Part shown: positions 53,898 to 62,482 of the stretch, piece after piece | Numbering within the stretch: the first letter of the stretch is position 1 | How the letters are laid out: each line of letters opens with the position of its first letter | From: Phytomonospora endophytica | Lineage (GTDB): Bacteria; Actinomycetota; Actinomycetes; Mycobacteriales; Micromonosporaceae | Assembly: GCF_014202425.1 (NCBI RefSeq) | Contig: NZ_JACHGT010000007.1 | Location: 310,001-374,000 of the forward strand | DNA: 64,000 bases | Direction: 5' to 3' | Position numbers and translations under genes: made by a program | Notes under the pieces: model-generated | Databases searched by the model: none | Seen by the model: the letters and a program-made list of their open reading frames with translations, nothing else | Told to the model about the DNA's origin: nothing

Positions 53898-55259
53898 TCA
53901 TGGGCGGCGCTCGGTCCGGTGCTGGATCGGCGCCGACGCGGGGTCTCCCTCGGGCCGTGTGGCCGGGTTCGGGTCGACGACGCCCGTGAGCGCCGCGGCG
54001 TGGTCGGTCGCCGACATGGAAGGCCCGAGCCACTCGCACAGCAGGATGGTCGCGTCGTCGCGCAGGTGACCGTCGTGGTGCTCCAGGAAGGTCTCGGTGA
54101 AACGGCGCAGCGTCTCCGGCACGGGCAGCCGATCGGCGTGGCGGCGGATCAGGAAGTCGGAGAACCGGTCCCGGCCGAAGGACTCGCCTTCGCGGTTGCG
54201 CGCGTCGGTGATGCCGTCGGTGTACAGCAGGATCCGGTCACCGGGCTCCAGCTGCTCGACGCAGGCGGGATTGCGCACGTCGAGGCCGGTGCCCATGGGA
54301 TGCGAGGGCGGGCACTCCAGGATCGTGCTCCAGCGCGACCCGCGGATGAGCATGGGCGGCGGATGACCGCGGTTGACCCAGGTGAACTCCCCCGTGCGGG
54401 TGTCAAGCGTGGCCAGAACGCCGGTGGCGTAGCGCTCGTACCGGTACTGCTCGATCAGGGCCGCTTCGATCAGGTCGCCGACCTCCAGCAGATCGGCGCC
54501 CTGCCGGCGGCCGTTGCGGCAGGCCGCGACGGCCAGGTTGGCCGTCAGGCCGGCGGCCATGTCGTGGCCCATCGCGTCGAAGATCGAGAGGTGGACGAAC
54601 GGGCCGTCGGTGCCGTAGTCGAAGGCGTCGCCGCTGATCTGGTAGGCCGGTTCCATCGAGGCGGAGATGACGACCCGGCCGTCGGCGTAACTGCGGGCGT
54701 TGGTCAGCCGCCACTGCATCTCGGCGGCGATACTCAGCGGCTCGGTCCGCACCAGCCGCGCCAGCGTGTCGCTGTTATCGCGTTTGCTCACGACGATGAG
54801 GGCCACGAGCGCGGCCAGCCGGTCGACGTCCTCACGGGCGTGTTCGTCGCCGTACTCGCAGCGGACGCGCAGCAGCCCCAGCCGGTCGGTGCCGTCGATC
54901 AGCGGCACCCACCAGTGGAAGCCCTCCTCGTCGGGCGGCTTCACGTCGATGGTGATGCCGAGTTGGTAGGCCCGGCCGGGGACGGTCGCCTCGACGGCGA
55001 TCTCGTCGGCGTGCGCGTCCCCCACCGTCCCGACGCCGGGAACCAGCCTCAACGTCCGCCGCTGCAGGTCGCCGAGGTAGATCACGACCTCGGCGATACC
55101 CGCGTGGGCGGCGCACTCCGCCGTCCGGGCGGGTAGCAGCTCCAGCGGCATCAGGTGGCTGGCTCCCAGAAGATCGCCCAGCATGCGACGGCTGCCCACA
55201 TCTCGTTGAGCGTCCCTCACGTTCCGCACCCGCTTTCGTGTCGAGGCCCCGTGTCCCAC
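53898..55259 (-). CDS. SpoIIE-type PP2C phosphatase with N-terminal sensor
   Basis: 453 residues. A GAF-like N-terminal half (about 30-165, VVIYLGDLQRRTLRLVPGVG, GITIDVKPPDEEGFHWWVPL) precedes the PPM/SpoIIE phosphatase: SISGDAFDYG-type QISGDAFDYGTDG near 203, IFDAMGHDMAAGLTANLAV near 225, NRGHPPPMLIRG near 295, LLYTDGITDARN near 340 and RDDATILLC near 405. Metal-binding Asp residues are present. GTG at 55259 has AAGGGG upstream; GTG at 55220 is an alternative. Confidence 0.85.
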   Translation of the reverse strand: MGHGASTRKRVRNVRDAQRDVGSRRMLGDLLGASHLMPLELLPARTAECAAHAGIAEVVIYLGDLQRRTLRLVPGVGTVGDAHADEIAVEATVPGRAYQLGITIDVKPPDEEGFHWWVPLIDGTDRLGLLRVRCEYGDEHAREDVDRLAALVALIVVSKRDNSDTLARLVRTEPLSIAAEMQWRLTNARSYADGRVVISASMEPAYQISGDAFDYGTDGPFVHLSIFDAMGHDMAAGLTANLAVAACRNGRRQGADLLEVGDLIEAALIEQYRYERYATGVLATLDTRTGEFTWVNRGHPPPMLIRGSRWSTILECPPSHPMGTGLDVRNPACVEQLEPGDRILLYTDGITDARNREGESFGRDRFSDFLIRRHADRLPVPETLRRFTETFLEHHDGHLRDDATILLCEWLGPSMSATDHAAALTGVVDPNPATRPEGDPASAPIQHRTERRP

Positions 55260-55461
55260 CTTGCCCCTTGCATGTACCCAGCGGAGCGGGAACGAAGCAG
55301 GCAGTAGAGGGTGAGGCCGGTCTCGCTTCGTGAACCCCCGTGTCAGCGGCGTCGTCAGGACGGTGACGGCCCGGTGTCAGCGCACCCGAACAACCTGGGG
55401 GCATGACCGGTTCAGCGACCTGAACCGCACCGCCACATCGACACCTCCAGGAGTTTCGGCC

Positions 55462-56124
55462 ATGTACAACTTCGCCACCGCCGCCCCGATCACCACCGTC
55501 CTGCGCATCCCCGCCGGACGCGTCCGGTTCATCGCGACCGACCGGACCGACACCGCCGTCGAGATCGCACCCGCGAACGCCGCGAAGTCCCGCGACGTCA
55601 AGGCCGCCGAGCACACCACCGCCGACTACGCCGACGGCGTCCTGCGCATCGAGACCGCGACGAAGAACCGGTACCTCGGATCCACCGGATCCATCACGGT
55701 GACCGTCGGCCTGCCGGCCGGCTCCCACGTCGAGGCGGTGGCGGAGAGCGCCGAGCTGCGGACCGTCGGCCGGCTCGGCGACGTCTCCTTCGAAGGCGCG
55801 TACCGCCGGATCGAGCTCGACGAGGCCGCGAGCCTGCGCCTCACCGCGACCGACGGCGACGTCGAGGTCGCCCGCGTGACCGGCCCTGCGCGGATCACCA
55901 CCACACGGGGTGACATCTCGGTCGCCGAGGCCTTGAGCGGCGAGGTCGTCCTCCGCACCCAGGCCGGCGACATCACTGTCGCCGCCGCCGCGGGCGTCTC
56001 GGCGACCCTGGACGCGGGGACGAGCCACGGCCGCATCAGCAACGCCCTCAAGAACGGCGGCGGCGGTGTGCTCGACATTCACGCCACCACGTCGATCGGC
56101 GACATCACCGCTCGCAGCCGGTGA
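55462..56124 (+). CDS. DUF4097-like beta-repeat protein
   Basis: 220 residues. A right-handed beta-repeat in which segments like VEAVAESAELRTVGRLGDVS, LRLTATDGDVEVARVTG and ARITTTRGDISVAEALSG recur every 15-20 residues, the DUF4097 pattern. No signal peptide or membrane segment, so it is cytoplasmic. AGGAG lies ahead of the ATG at 55462. DUF4097 proteins are often linked to envelope-stress regulators; here it is simply between two phosphatase genes. Confidence 0.75.
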   Translation: MYNFATAAPITTVLRIPAGRVRFIATDRTDTAVEIAPANAAKSRDVKAAEHTTADYADGVLRIETATKNRYLGSTGSITVTVGLPAGSHVEAVAESAELRTVGRLGDVSFEGAYRRIELDEAASLRLTATDGDVEVARVTGPARITTTRGDISVAEALSGEVVLRTQAGDITVAAAAGVSATLDAGTSHGRISNALKNGGGGVLDIHATTSIGDITARSR

Positions 56125-56558
56125 ACCTCGACCCGCCGGGCTTCCGCCGTTGAAGACGGGTTCCCGGCGCGGTCGAGGCCGAGGACGGGTGGTGGACCGG
56201 GCCGTCGGCGTTCGCCTCGGACGCCGGCGGCCTGGTCTCCACTGTGGATGCTCACGCGTGCACCCGCGGACGCCGCTCGTCTCGGGCGCACGGAGACCGA
56301 CGGATCCCGCCACGGCCCGCGCACGAGCATCCGTCACGACCGGATCCGGACCATGCCACCTGCCGCTTCGCCTCCGCCGAGATCGGATTCCCGGCCTCCA
56401 CCTGCGGCTCCCCTGCTCTCACCGAAAGACGGGCCCGTGCCCCGCCTCCGCTTGGCATCATCGCCAATTCGACGGTAGATTCGGCTTATGTCCGTATTTG
56501 CACGCATCGGTCAAGGCGTGGTCGCGCCATCCCCCACCTCGGCGCGGGGTCGGTCGGC
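56125..56558. other. intergenic region before the PAS-GAF phosphatase
   Basis: 434 bp without a convincing gene. Its last 100 bp are AT-richer (AATTCGACGGTAGATTCGGC, about 56465) and probably hold the promoter of the phosphatase. In-frame codons back to 56244 have atypical composition and no ribosome site. No RNA motif recognised. Confidence 0.35.
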
Positions 56559-58649
56559 GTGAACGGATCCGACGACGAACCGGCGGGCGACGGGAGGGAG
56601 GACACCCTGCGCGTCATGCGGGAGCGCTTCGGCGCCGACCCGCGGGCCGCGACCGTCCTCGTCGACGGCGACGGCCGGATCTCGTTCTTCGACCGCCGCG
56701 CCGAAGAGCTCACCGGCTTCGCCGCCAGCGACGTCCTCGGCCGCGCGGTCAGCATCCTGTCGGCCGCCGCGATCCCGCTGACCGCCGAGGAGTTCGTCAG
56801 GCGCGTCGGGACCGACGGCGAGGACCGCGGCGTGCTCCCGCTCCGGCTCGCCGACGGGACCGCGCGGCTGGTCGCGATCCGCACGCACCGCATCCGGATC
56901 CCCGACGAGGCCCACACCTTCCTCCTGCACCTCCTCGACGTGTCCCCCGGGCCGCACTCCGACACCCATCCCGGGCTCCTCGACGCGGTCTTCCATCAGT
57001 CGCCCTACGGCGTCGTCGTCCTCGACGAGCAGCTGCGCTTCGTCATGATCAACCAGATGATGGCCGACGCGAACCGCCGCCCGGTCGCCGACCACCTCGG
57101 CCGGCACGTCCGCGAGGTCTTCGACACGCCGGAGATGGAACGCTACGAATCCTTGATGCTGGACGTCATGCGCACCGGGAAACCGGTGTTCGACCTGCGC
57201 GTGCCCGGCCATCCCACCAGCGAACCCGGTTCATGGGGCGTCTGGTCGGCGTCCTGGTTCCGGGTCGAGAGCTGGTGCGGATCGCCCCTGGGCATCTGCG
57301 GCATCATCTACGAACTGCCGGGGCAGGCGCCCTTCGAGCTCGACCGGGCCCGCACCCGCGAACGCTCGCGCCTTCTCAGCCGGCTCGGCGCGCTCCAGGG
57401 CGCGACGCTCGACATGGAAGCCGCGGCCACCGGCCTCGTCGAGGTCCTGACCACCGAATTCTGCGAACTCGCCGTCATCGACGTGCTCGACGCCGTGGCG
57501 GCCGGGGAGCCGATGCCCGAGGAGATCGAGGACACGACGCTCGTCCAGCGCCTCGCCGCCGCGACCCGGCTCGACCACCCCGCGGCCCGCGCGCTCATCG
57601 ACCGCGAAGCGGTGCGCCCGGTCGCGGAGACGAACGCGTTCTCCGCCGTCCTCGCCGACGGTCAGGCGAGGCTGATCCGCCTGTCGGCCGGCGATCCGGC
57701 GCCCGACGCCGGGGCCGACGTGACCGACGCGGCCACCGCCGCCGACTTCGACTCCGCCGTGATCGCGCCGATGCGCGCACGGAACACCATGATCGGCGCA
57801 CTGACCTGCCTGCGCACCGCCGACCGGGACTCCTTCGACGAGGAGGATCTCGACCTGGTCCAGGAGGTCGCCAACCGCACCGCGCTGGCCATCGACAACG
57901 CGCGCCTGTACCGGGAGGAGAAGCAGGCCGCGCTCCTCCTCCAGCTGAGCCTGCTCCCACAGCGGCCGCCGGAGACGCCCGAGGCGTCGATGGCGTACCG
58001 CTACCTCCCGAGCCGCACGACGGGACGCGTCGGCGGTGACTGGTTCGACACGATCGTGCTCCCGGGCCGCCGTATCGCCATGGTCGTCGGCGACGTCGTG
58101 GGGCACGGGATCAACGCCGCTGCCACCATGGGCCGCTACCGCACCGCCGTGCAGGCGCTGAGTTCGGTCGGTCTCGACCCGGCGGCGCTGCTCACCCGCC
58201 TCAACGACGTGGTCGCGACCTTCGGCGAAGGCGCGATGGCCACCTGCCTGTACGTCCTCTACGACCCGCACCAGCATCGTTGTGTGGTCGCCTCCGCCGG
58301 GCATCCACCGCTGATCATGGGGCACCCCGACGGTTCCGCGCGGCCGTTCGAGCCCCCGCCGGGACCGATGCTCGGCGTCAACGGCGACGTGGTCTACGCC
58401 AGCGCGGGCGTCGAGACCCCACCCGGCACGCGGCTGCTGCTCTACAGCGACGGCCTCGTCGAGTCCCGGACCCTTGAACTCGGCGAAGGCGTCGCCCGCC
58501 TCGTCCGGCGGCTGGGCAACGGCCACGGCGACCTGTCCCAGCAGGCCGATCTGCTCCTCGCGGCCGCCCCCGACGACGCCCGCGACGACCGCACGCTGCT
58601 GCTGGCCGAGTTGCACGGTCTACGACGGGATCAGCCGCCGGTTTCCTGA
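56559..58649 (+). CDS. PAS-PAS-GAF-SpoIIE phosphatase
   Basis: 696 residues. First PAS at about 25-135 (ATVLVDGDGRISFFDRRAEELTGF), second PAS at about 145-260 (VFHQSPYGVVVLDEQLRFVMINQ), GAF at about 275-450 (FDEEDLDLVQEVANRTALAIDNARLY) and a C-terminal PP2C at about 465-690: GRVGGDWFDTIVLPG, VVGDVVGHGINAAATMGR, SAGHPPLIMGH, LLYSDGLVES and DDRTLLL. It should dephosphorylate an STAS antagonist in response to a ligand or redox signal. GTG at 56559. Confidence 0.88.
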   Translation: MNGSDDEPAGDGREDTLRVMRERFGADPRAATVLVDGDGRISFFDRRAEELTGFAASDVLGRAVSILSAAAIPLTAEEFVRRVGTDGEDRGVLPLRLADGTARLVAIRTHRIRIPDEAHTFLLHLLDVSPGPHSDTHPGLLDAVFHQSPYGVVVLDEQLRFVMINQMMADANRRPVADHLGRHVREVFDTPEMERYESLMLDVMRTGKPVFDLRVPGHPTSEPGSWGVWSASWFRVESWCGSPLGICGIIYELPGQAPFELDRARTRERSRLLSRLGALQGATLDMEAAATGLVEVLTTEFCELAVIDVLDAVAAGEPMPEEIEDTTLVQRLAAATRLDHPAARALIDREAVRPVAETNAFSAVLADGQARLIRLSAGDPAPDAGADVTDAATAADFDSAVIAPMRARNTMIGALTCLRTADRDSFDEEDLDLVQEVANRTALAIDNARLYREEKQAALLLQLSLLPQRPPETPEASMAYRYLPSRTTGRVGGDWFDTIVLPGRRIAMVVGDVVGHGINAAATMGRYRTAVQALSSVGLDPAALLTRLNDVVATFGEGAMATCLYVLYDPHQHRCVVASAGHPPLIMGHPDGSARPFEPPPGPMLGVNGDVVYASAGVETPPGTRLLLYSDGLVESRTLELGEGVARLVRRLGNGHGDLSQQADLLLAAAPDDARDDRTLLLAELHGLRRDQPPVS

Positions 58650-58752
58650 CCCACGCCTTCAGGTTCGGGTGGCCCCGTCGCCGAGCCGCGTCGCGTGGCG
58701 GCGACCGCCCGCCGGACCTGCCCGCGCGGGGAAAAAGGCTAGTGTTCCAGGC

Positions 58753-59445
58753 GTGACTGCGACTGTGATCCGCCTGGCCCGTTTCCCGGTGAAGTCGATG
58801 CTCGGCGAGGACCTCGACGAGGTCGAGGTCGAGGAGCGCGGCATGGTCGGCGACCGGCTCTGGGCCGTGACCTATCCCGACGGCAAACTCGGCAGCGGCA
58901 AGAACAGCAGCCGCTTCCGCCGTACCGAGGGCCTCCTGCACTACACGGCCCGCGCCGGTGAGGGCGGCACTCGCCCGCACGTCACCGTCCCCGGCGGCGA
59001 ACCGCTGCGCGACGACGCCCACCTCGCCGAACTGCTCGGCGCACCCGTGAAGCTGTCGCGCGAGTCCGACGTCGACCACTTCGACGACGGCCCGATCTCC
59101 ATCGCGACCACCGCCTCCCTGCACGCCCTGGGCGCACTGCTCGGCGACGCCGAACCGGTCGACGTGCGGCGGTTCCGCAAGAACATCGTCCTCGACACCG
59201 CCGAGCCGTGGATCGAGGAGGAGTGGGTCGGCCGTGTCCTCGCCGTCGGCGAGCGGCTGCGTCTGCGTGTGGTCATGGCGCTGCCCCGCTGCGTGATGAC
59301 CACCATGGCTCAGGGCGAGGACCTGCCCGCCGACAACCGCGTCCTCAAGACCGTCACCAGGGAGCGCGACCAGTGCTTCGGCATTGTCGCCGAGGTCGTC
59401 ACGCCCGGGGCGATCCGTGTGGGGGACGACGCGCGCGTCGTCTGA
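58753..59445 (+). CDS. MOSC-domain protein
   Basis: 230 residues. N-terminal beta-barrel part (RLARFPVKSMLGEDL and GMVGDRLWAV) followed by MOSC with VDVRRFRKNIVLDT near 143 and the Cys-containing LPRCVMTTMAQGEDLPADN near 177. MOSC proteins carry sulphur or reduce N-hydroxylated compounds with a molybdenum cofactor. GTG at 58753 lacks a ribosome site, and TAGTGT about 8 bp upstream suggests a leaderless message. Confidence 0.85.
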   Translation: MTATVIRLARFPVKSMLGEDLDEVEVEERGMVGDRLWAVTYPDGKLGSGKNSSRFRRTEGLLHYTARAGEGGTRPHVTVPGGEPLRDDAHLAELLGAPVKLSRESDVDHFDDGPISIATTASLHALGALLGDAEPVDVRRFRKNIVLDTAEPWIEEEWVGRVLAVGERLRLRVVMALPRCVMTTMAQGEDLPADNRVLKTVTRERDQCFGIVAEVVTPGAIRVGDDARVV

Positions 59446-59499
59446 GGGATCCGGCGAGCGTGCGGGGTCATCTCATGTGGACTTCGGCGGCACCGGGAG

Positions 59500-59973
59500 T
59501 CAGCCCCGCAGGGTGGCGATGGCCTGCTCGATGCGCCGCCGGCGTGTCTCGGGCTTCTTCGCGCTCTCGACGGCGAGGACGTGCTGGCGCTTGCGGCCGT
59601 CCGTGAGGCCGTCGTAGGCGGCGCGGGCGGCCACGTCGTCGTCCAGGGCGCGGGCGAAGTCCGGGGGCTCGACGACGACGCGCGGCTCGGTGTCGAGCGT
59701 CAGCTCGACCTCGACCTCCTCGCCGATCCCGACGTCGGCGGCCCGGCGGTTGGCGTTGCTGAAGCCGAGCAGGTGGCGGCCGCGCATGATGGCGACCCGG
59801 CTCCGCCAGGAGTGCCCGTTGACCGTGATGGTCACCGGCGGGCGCGCGCCACCGCCGAGGGCCTCCACGACCTCGGGTGGGACCTCCAGCCCTCGCATCG
59901 GTTCGGGCGGCTCGACGACGCTGCGGAACTTCACGGTGGATTCCCTGTCGGTCGGTGCGGAATCGGGAGACAT
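59500..59973 (-). CDS. DUF1905/YdeI-like protein
   Basis: 157 residues. DUF1905 half at about 15-95 (FRSVVEPPEPMRGLEVPPEV, VTITVNGHSWRSRVA), then a YdeI/OmpD-associated C-terminus with LTDGRKRQHVLAVESAKKPETRRRRIEQAIATL. The C-terminal motif is typical of proteins linked to resistance to cationic peptides in enterobacteria; function here is unknown. ATG at 59973 has AAAGGG 9 bp upstream. Confidence 0.82.
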   Translation of the reverse strand: MSPDSAPTDRESTVKFRSVVEPPEPMRGLEVPPEVVEALGGGARPPVTITVNGHSWRSRVAIMRGRHLLGFSNANRRAADVGIGEEVEVELTLDTEPRVVVEPPDFARALDDDVAARAAYDGLTDGRKRQHVLAVESAKKPETRRRRIEQAIATLRG

Positions 59974-60056
59974 CGTGGTGACCCTTTCACGGGCGGGCGG
60001 GGGAATGTGACGGATGGCCGGAAAGCCCGGGCACGGTCGGCGTTCTCGGGTGGGAG

Positions 60057-60095
60057 AGCGCCCCGGTGTGGCCGGTGGCGGCCACACCGGGCGCT
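60057..60095 (-). terminator. hairpin after the DinB-like gene
   Basis: AGCGCCCCGGTGTGGCC pairs with GGCCACACCGGGCGCT around a 6-base loop, about 15 bp of stem with one bulged C. It follows the stop of the minus-strand DinB-like gene by 30 bp. Confidence 0.65.
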
Positions 60096-60125
60096 TGAGC
60101 GGGCACCGTCCCGGGGCCCCGGCCG

Positions 60126-60632
60126 CTACTCCCCCGTGGCACCGTCGATGCGTTCGCGGAGGAAGTCGGCGTGCCCGTTGTGGCGGGCGTACTCCTCGAT
60201 CATGTGCAGGTAGATCCACCGGAGCGTGTAGTCCTCACCGGGGCTGACCTCGTCGAGACCGAGCCCGGCGACGGCTTCCCGCGACCTGGCGACGCTCGCC
60301 TGGTAGCTGGCCAGGTCGTCGTCGGCTCGCGTGACGTCGACGGTGTCGCTGCCTTCCCTGGATCCCGGGACGTAGTCCCAGAAGAAGTGGTGGTCCGGTT
60401 CGCCGTCGAACGCGTGGAACCACGCCTCGACGGCGGACATGTGCCGGACGAGCCCGAGCAGCGACAGCGTCGACGGCGGTACCGACCGCAGCGCGAGCTG
60501 CTCCGGTGTGAGTCCGCCGCACTTGAGCAGCAGGGTCGCGCGCTGAAAGTCGAGGCGGTCGTCGAGGGCGGTCCGCTCGTCCACCGGATCGTTCGGCGGC
60601 TCGGGGCGCTCGGGCGTGTTCCATGTCGGCAT
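60126..60632 (-). CDS. DinB-like (DUF664) protein
   Basis: 168 residues. Four-helix DinB fold: LSLLGLVRHMSAVEAWFHAF near 65 provides one metal His, and MIEEYARHNGHADFLRERIDG near the C-terminus provides two more. In actinobacteria this family includes mycothiol- or bacillithiol-dependent transferases. No substrate is evident. ATG at 60632 was taken as the family-length start; reading back to 60800 gives a basic, non-conserved tail. Confidence 0.82.
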   Translation of the reverse strand: MPTWNTPERPEPPNDPVDERTALDDRLDFQRATLLLKCGGLTPEQLALRSVPPSTLSLLGLVRHMSAVEAWFHAFDGEPDHHFFWDYVPGSREGSDTVDVTRADDDLASYQASVARSREAVAGLGLDEVSPGEDYTLRWIYLHMIEEYARHNGHADFLRERIDGATGE

Positions 60633-60784
60633 TCCGGCGACTGTACGTTCCGGCCGGACGTGCGGCGAACCGTTTGGCCGGGGTCGTCGGTCACGCCGGC
60701 AGACGAAGCCGTGCCCGGCGATTGTCGGCCGCGCCTCGGCGGCACCTTTTACGATGATCGGGTGACCTGACCGAAAGGTGACCG

Positions 60785-61033
60785 ATGCCCGGTTTTCCAC
60801 TCGTCGTCGCCGTGGCGGCCCTCATCGGCGCGATGGTCTCCGCCGGCGAGGCCGAACGGATAGCCGAGGACCGCCTCCCCGAATGCGACGTGATCCGCCT
60901 GGACCTGTATCACGACGGCGCGAAACCGATGTGGTTCGTCGAGACCGAATGCACCGACGGGACGTGGCGGGACCTGCGGATCGACGGCGTCTCCGGCGAG
61001 GTCATCGCGATCAACGGCGACTACGACGTGTGA
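60785..61033 (+). CDS. small PepSY-like exported protein
   Basis: 82 residues. A hydrophobic N-terminus (FPLVVAVAALIGAMVSAGEA) is a probable signal peptide; the rest resembles one PepSY/YpeB unit (ERIAEDRLPECDVIRLDLYH ... WRDLRIDGVSGEVIAINGDY). Two cysteines could pair. PepSY modules often inhibit proteases outside the cell. Its 3' end overlaps the convergent DUF4184 gene by 23 bp. Confidence 0.72.
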   Translation: MPGFPLVVAVAALIGAMVSAGEAERIAEDRLPECDVIRLDLYHDGAKPMWFVETECTDGTWRDLRIDGVSGEVIAINGDYDV

Positions 61034-61763
61034 GCGACGCCCAGTCCCGCCGGGTCCTCCATCTCGCCGCCACGCCCGCGAGGACGCCCGCCCACAGCCA
61101 TCGCGCCGTGAGCACGTGCGGGAGCGTCCCCTGCGGCAGCGCGACCGCGACGAGCGCGAGGCCTGCCCCGACCGCGTACGCGGTCCCGCGCCACTTGGCC
61201 GGGTCGCCCGCCGGGGGCTCGGCGGGGCCGTGCCATCGCCGGATCAGGCGCTGCTTGGCGATGAGCATGACGCACCACGCCGTCACCAGCGTTCCGGTCA
61301 CGCCTGACGCGTACTGCGCGAGTTTGTACCAGGGGACACCGAACGGCGAGGGTGAGACCAGTGTCGGCAGCCATGACACGACGCCGCCGGCGTGGGTGAA
61401 CTGATCCCAGGCGATGTGCGTCGCGGCGCCGAGCAGGGCCGACGACAGCGTCGTCCACCAGCGGTGGCGGACTCGGGCGCAGGCCGCGTAGTCGCGCAGG
61501 CGCAGGCGGCGGAGCGGCAGGTGCGCGGCGCCGGGCAGGACGAGCCGCCGGATCACCGTGGACAGGAGCACCGTGACGGGGAGCGCCCACCACAGCAGCG
61601 CGAGCGGCGTGTGCGTGGACCCGAAGGGCCACCACGGAAGGAAGGCGTAGGCGAGGTCCGGCGCCGTCGAGCCGACGACCAGCGCGACCCCGTCGAAGCG
61701 GGACGGCCAGGCGAGCTTGAGGGGCAGGACGGCCGCCTGGTGCGCGGGAACGGTCGCGGGCAT
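61011..61763 (-). CDS. DUF4184 integral membrane protein
   Basis: 250 residues, about five to six membrane helices. The N-terminal PATVPAHQAAVLPLK and VVGSTAPDLAYAF segments and ATHIAWDQFTHAGG near 125 match DUF4184, which resembles YdjM-type metal-dependent membrane hydrolases with H and D residues near the membrane face. Biological role unknown. Confidence 0.82.
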   Translation of the reverse strand: MPATVPAHQAAVLPLKLAWPSRFDGVALVVGSTAPDLAYAFLPWWPFGSTHTPLALLWWALPVTVLLSTVIRRLVLPGAAHLPLRRLRLRDYAACARVRHRWWTTLSSALLGAATHIAWDQFTHAGGVVSWLPTLVSPSPFGVPWYKLAQYASGVTGTLVTAWCVMLIAKQRLIRRWHGPAEPPAGDPAKWRGTAYAVGAGLALVAVALPQGTLPHVLTARWLWAGVLAGVAARWRTRRDWASLTRRSRR

Positions 61764-61815
61764 CGCACGAGGATAGTCGCCGGAATCACCTTGCCGTGCC
61801 GTCGATCATCACTTT

Positions 61816-61832
61816 ATAGTCACTATGACTAT
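61816..61832. promoter_or_regulatory. palindromic operator, probable NrtR site
   Basis: ATAGTCA-CTA-TGACTAT is a perfect 7-bp inverted repeat in an AT-rich island, ending 14 bp before the pnuC start. An NrtR-type Nudix regulator gene is the third gene of the operon, and NrtR operators in actinobacteria are palindromes of this kind. It probably represses the operon when NAD metabolites are high. Confidence 0.75.
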
Positions 61833-61846
61833 TGAAGGGATCCGAC

Positions 61847-62482
61847 ATGACCCCCATCATCGAGGCGCTCCAGACGCCCCTCTTCACCCTCCTCGGCACG
61901 CCCGTGAGCTGGACCGAGGTCCTCGGCTTCGGCTCCGGAGCCCTCTGCGTGTGGCTCGTCGCCCGGCAGCACATCGCGAACTGGCCCACCGGCATCGCCA
62001 ACAACCTCTTCTTCATCCTGCTGTTCACCCAGTCCGGCCTCTACGCCGACGCCGGACTCCAGCTCGTCTTCATCGCCCTCGCCGCCTACGGCTGGTGGAC
62101 CTGGGCGCGCGGTGGCGAGACCGCGACGGACCGGCTCCCCGTCCGGCGCATGAGTCGCGTCGAGTGGATCGCGCTCGGCGCGACGGGCGCCGCCGGCCTG
62201 CTCGGCCTCACCCTGCTGCTGTCCCGCGCGACCGACTCGACCGTCCCCTTCTGGGACGCGCTCACCACGATCCTGTCGCTCATGGCGACCTACGGCCAGT
62301 GCCGCAAGCGCCTGGAGTCGTGGTGGCTGTGGATCGCCGCCGACATCGTCTACATCCCGCTCTACGCCTACAAAGGCCTCTACCTCACCTCGATCCTCTA
62401 CGTCGGCTTCATGGCCCTGTGCGTCGTCGGCCTGCGCGGCTGGCGGCGCGACCTGCGCGCGGTCCAGGTGGCGACGGCGTGA
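61847..62482 (+). CDS. pnuC: nicotinamide riboside transporter
   Basis: 211 residues with about seven hydrophobic segments. The family motif NWPTGIANNLFFILLF near 44, ALAAYGWWTWARGG near 78 and WWLWIAADIVYIPLYAYKGL near 165 are typical PnuC. It imports nicotinamide riboside, which the next gene product phosphorylates and adenylates. ATG at 61847 has GAAGGGA 6 bp upstream. Its stop overlaps nadR (GTGA). Confidence 0.9.
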   Translation: MTPIIEALQTPLFTLLGTPVSWTEVLGFGSGALCVWLVARQHIANWPTGIANNLFFILLFTQSGLYADAGLQLVFIALAAYGWWTWARGGETATDRLPVRRMSRVEWIALGATGAAGLLGLTLLLSRATDSTVPFWDALTTILSLMATYGQCRKRLESWWLWIAADIVYIPLYAYKGLYLTSILYVGFMALCVVGLRGWRRDLRAVQVATA

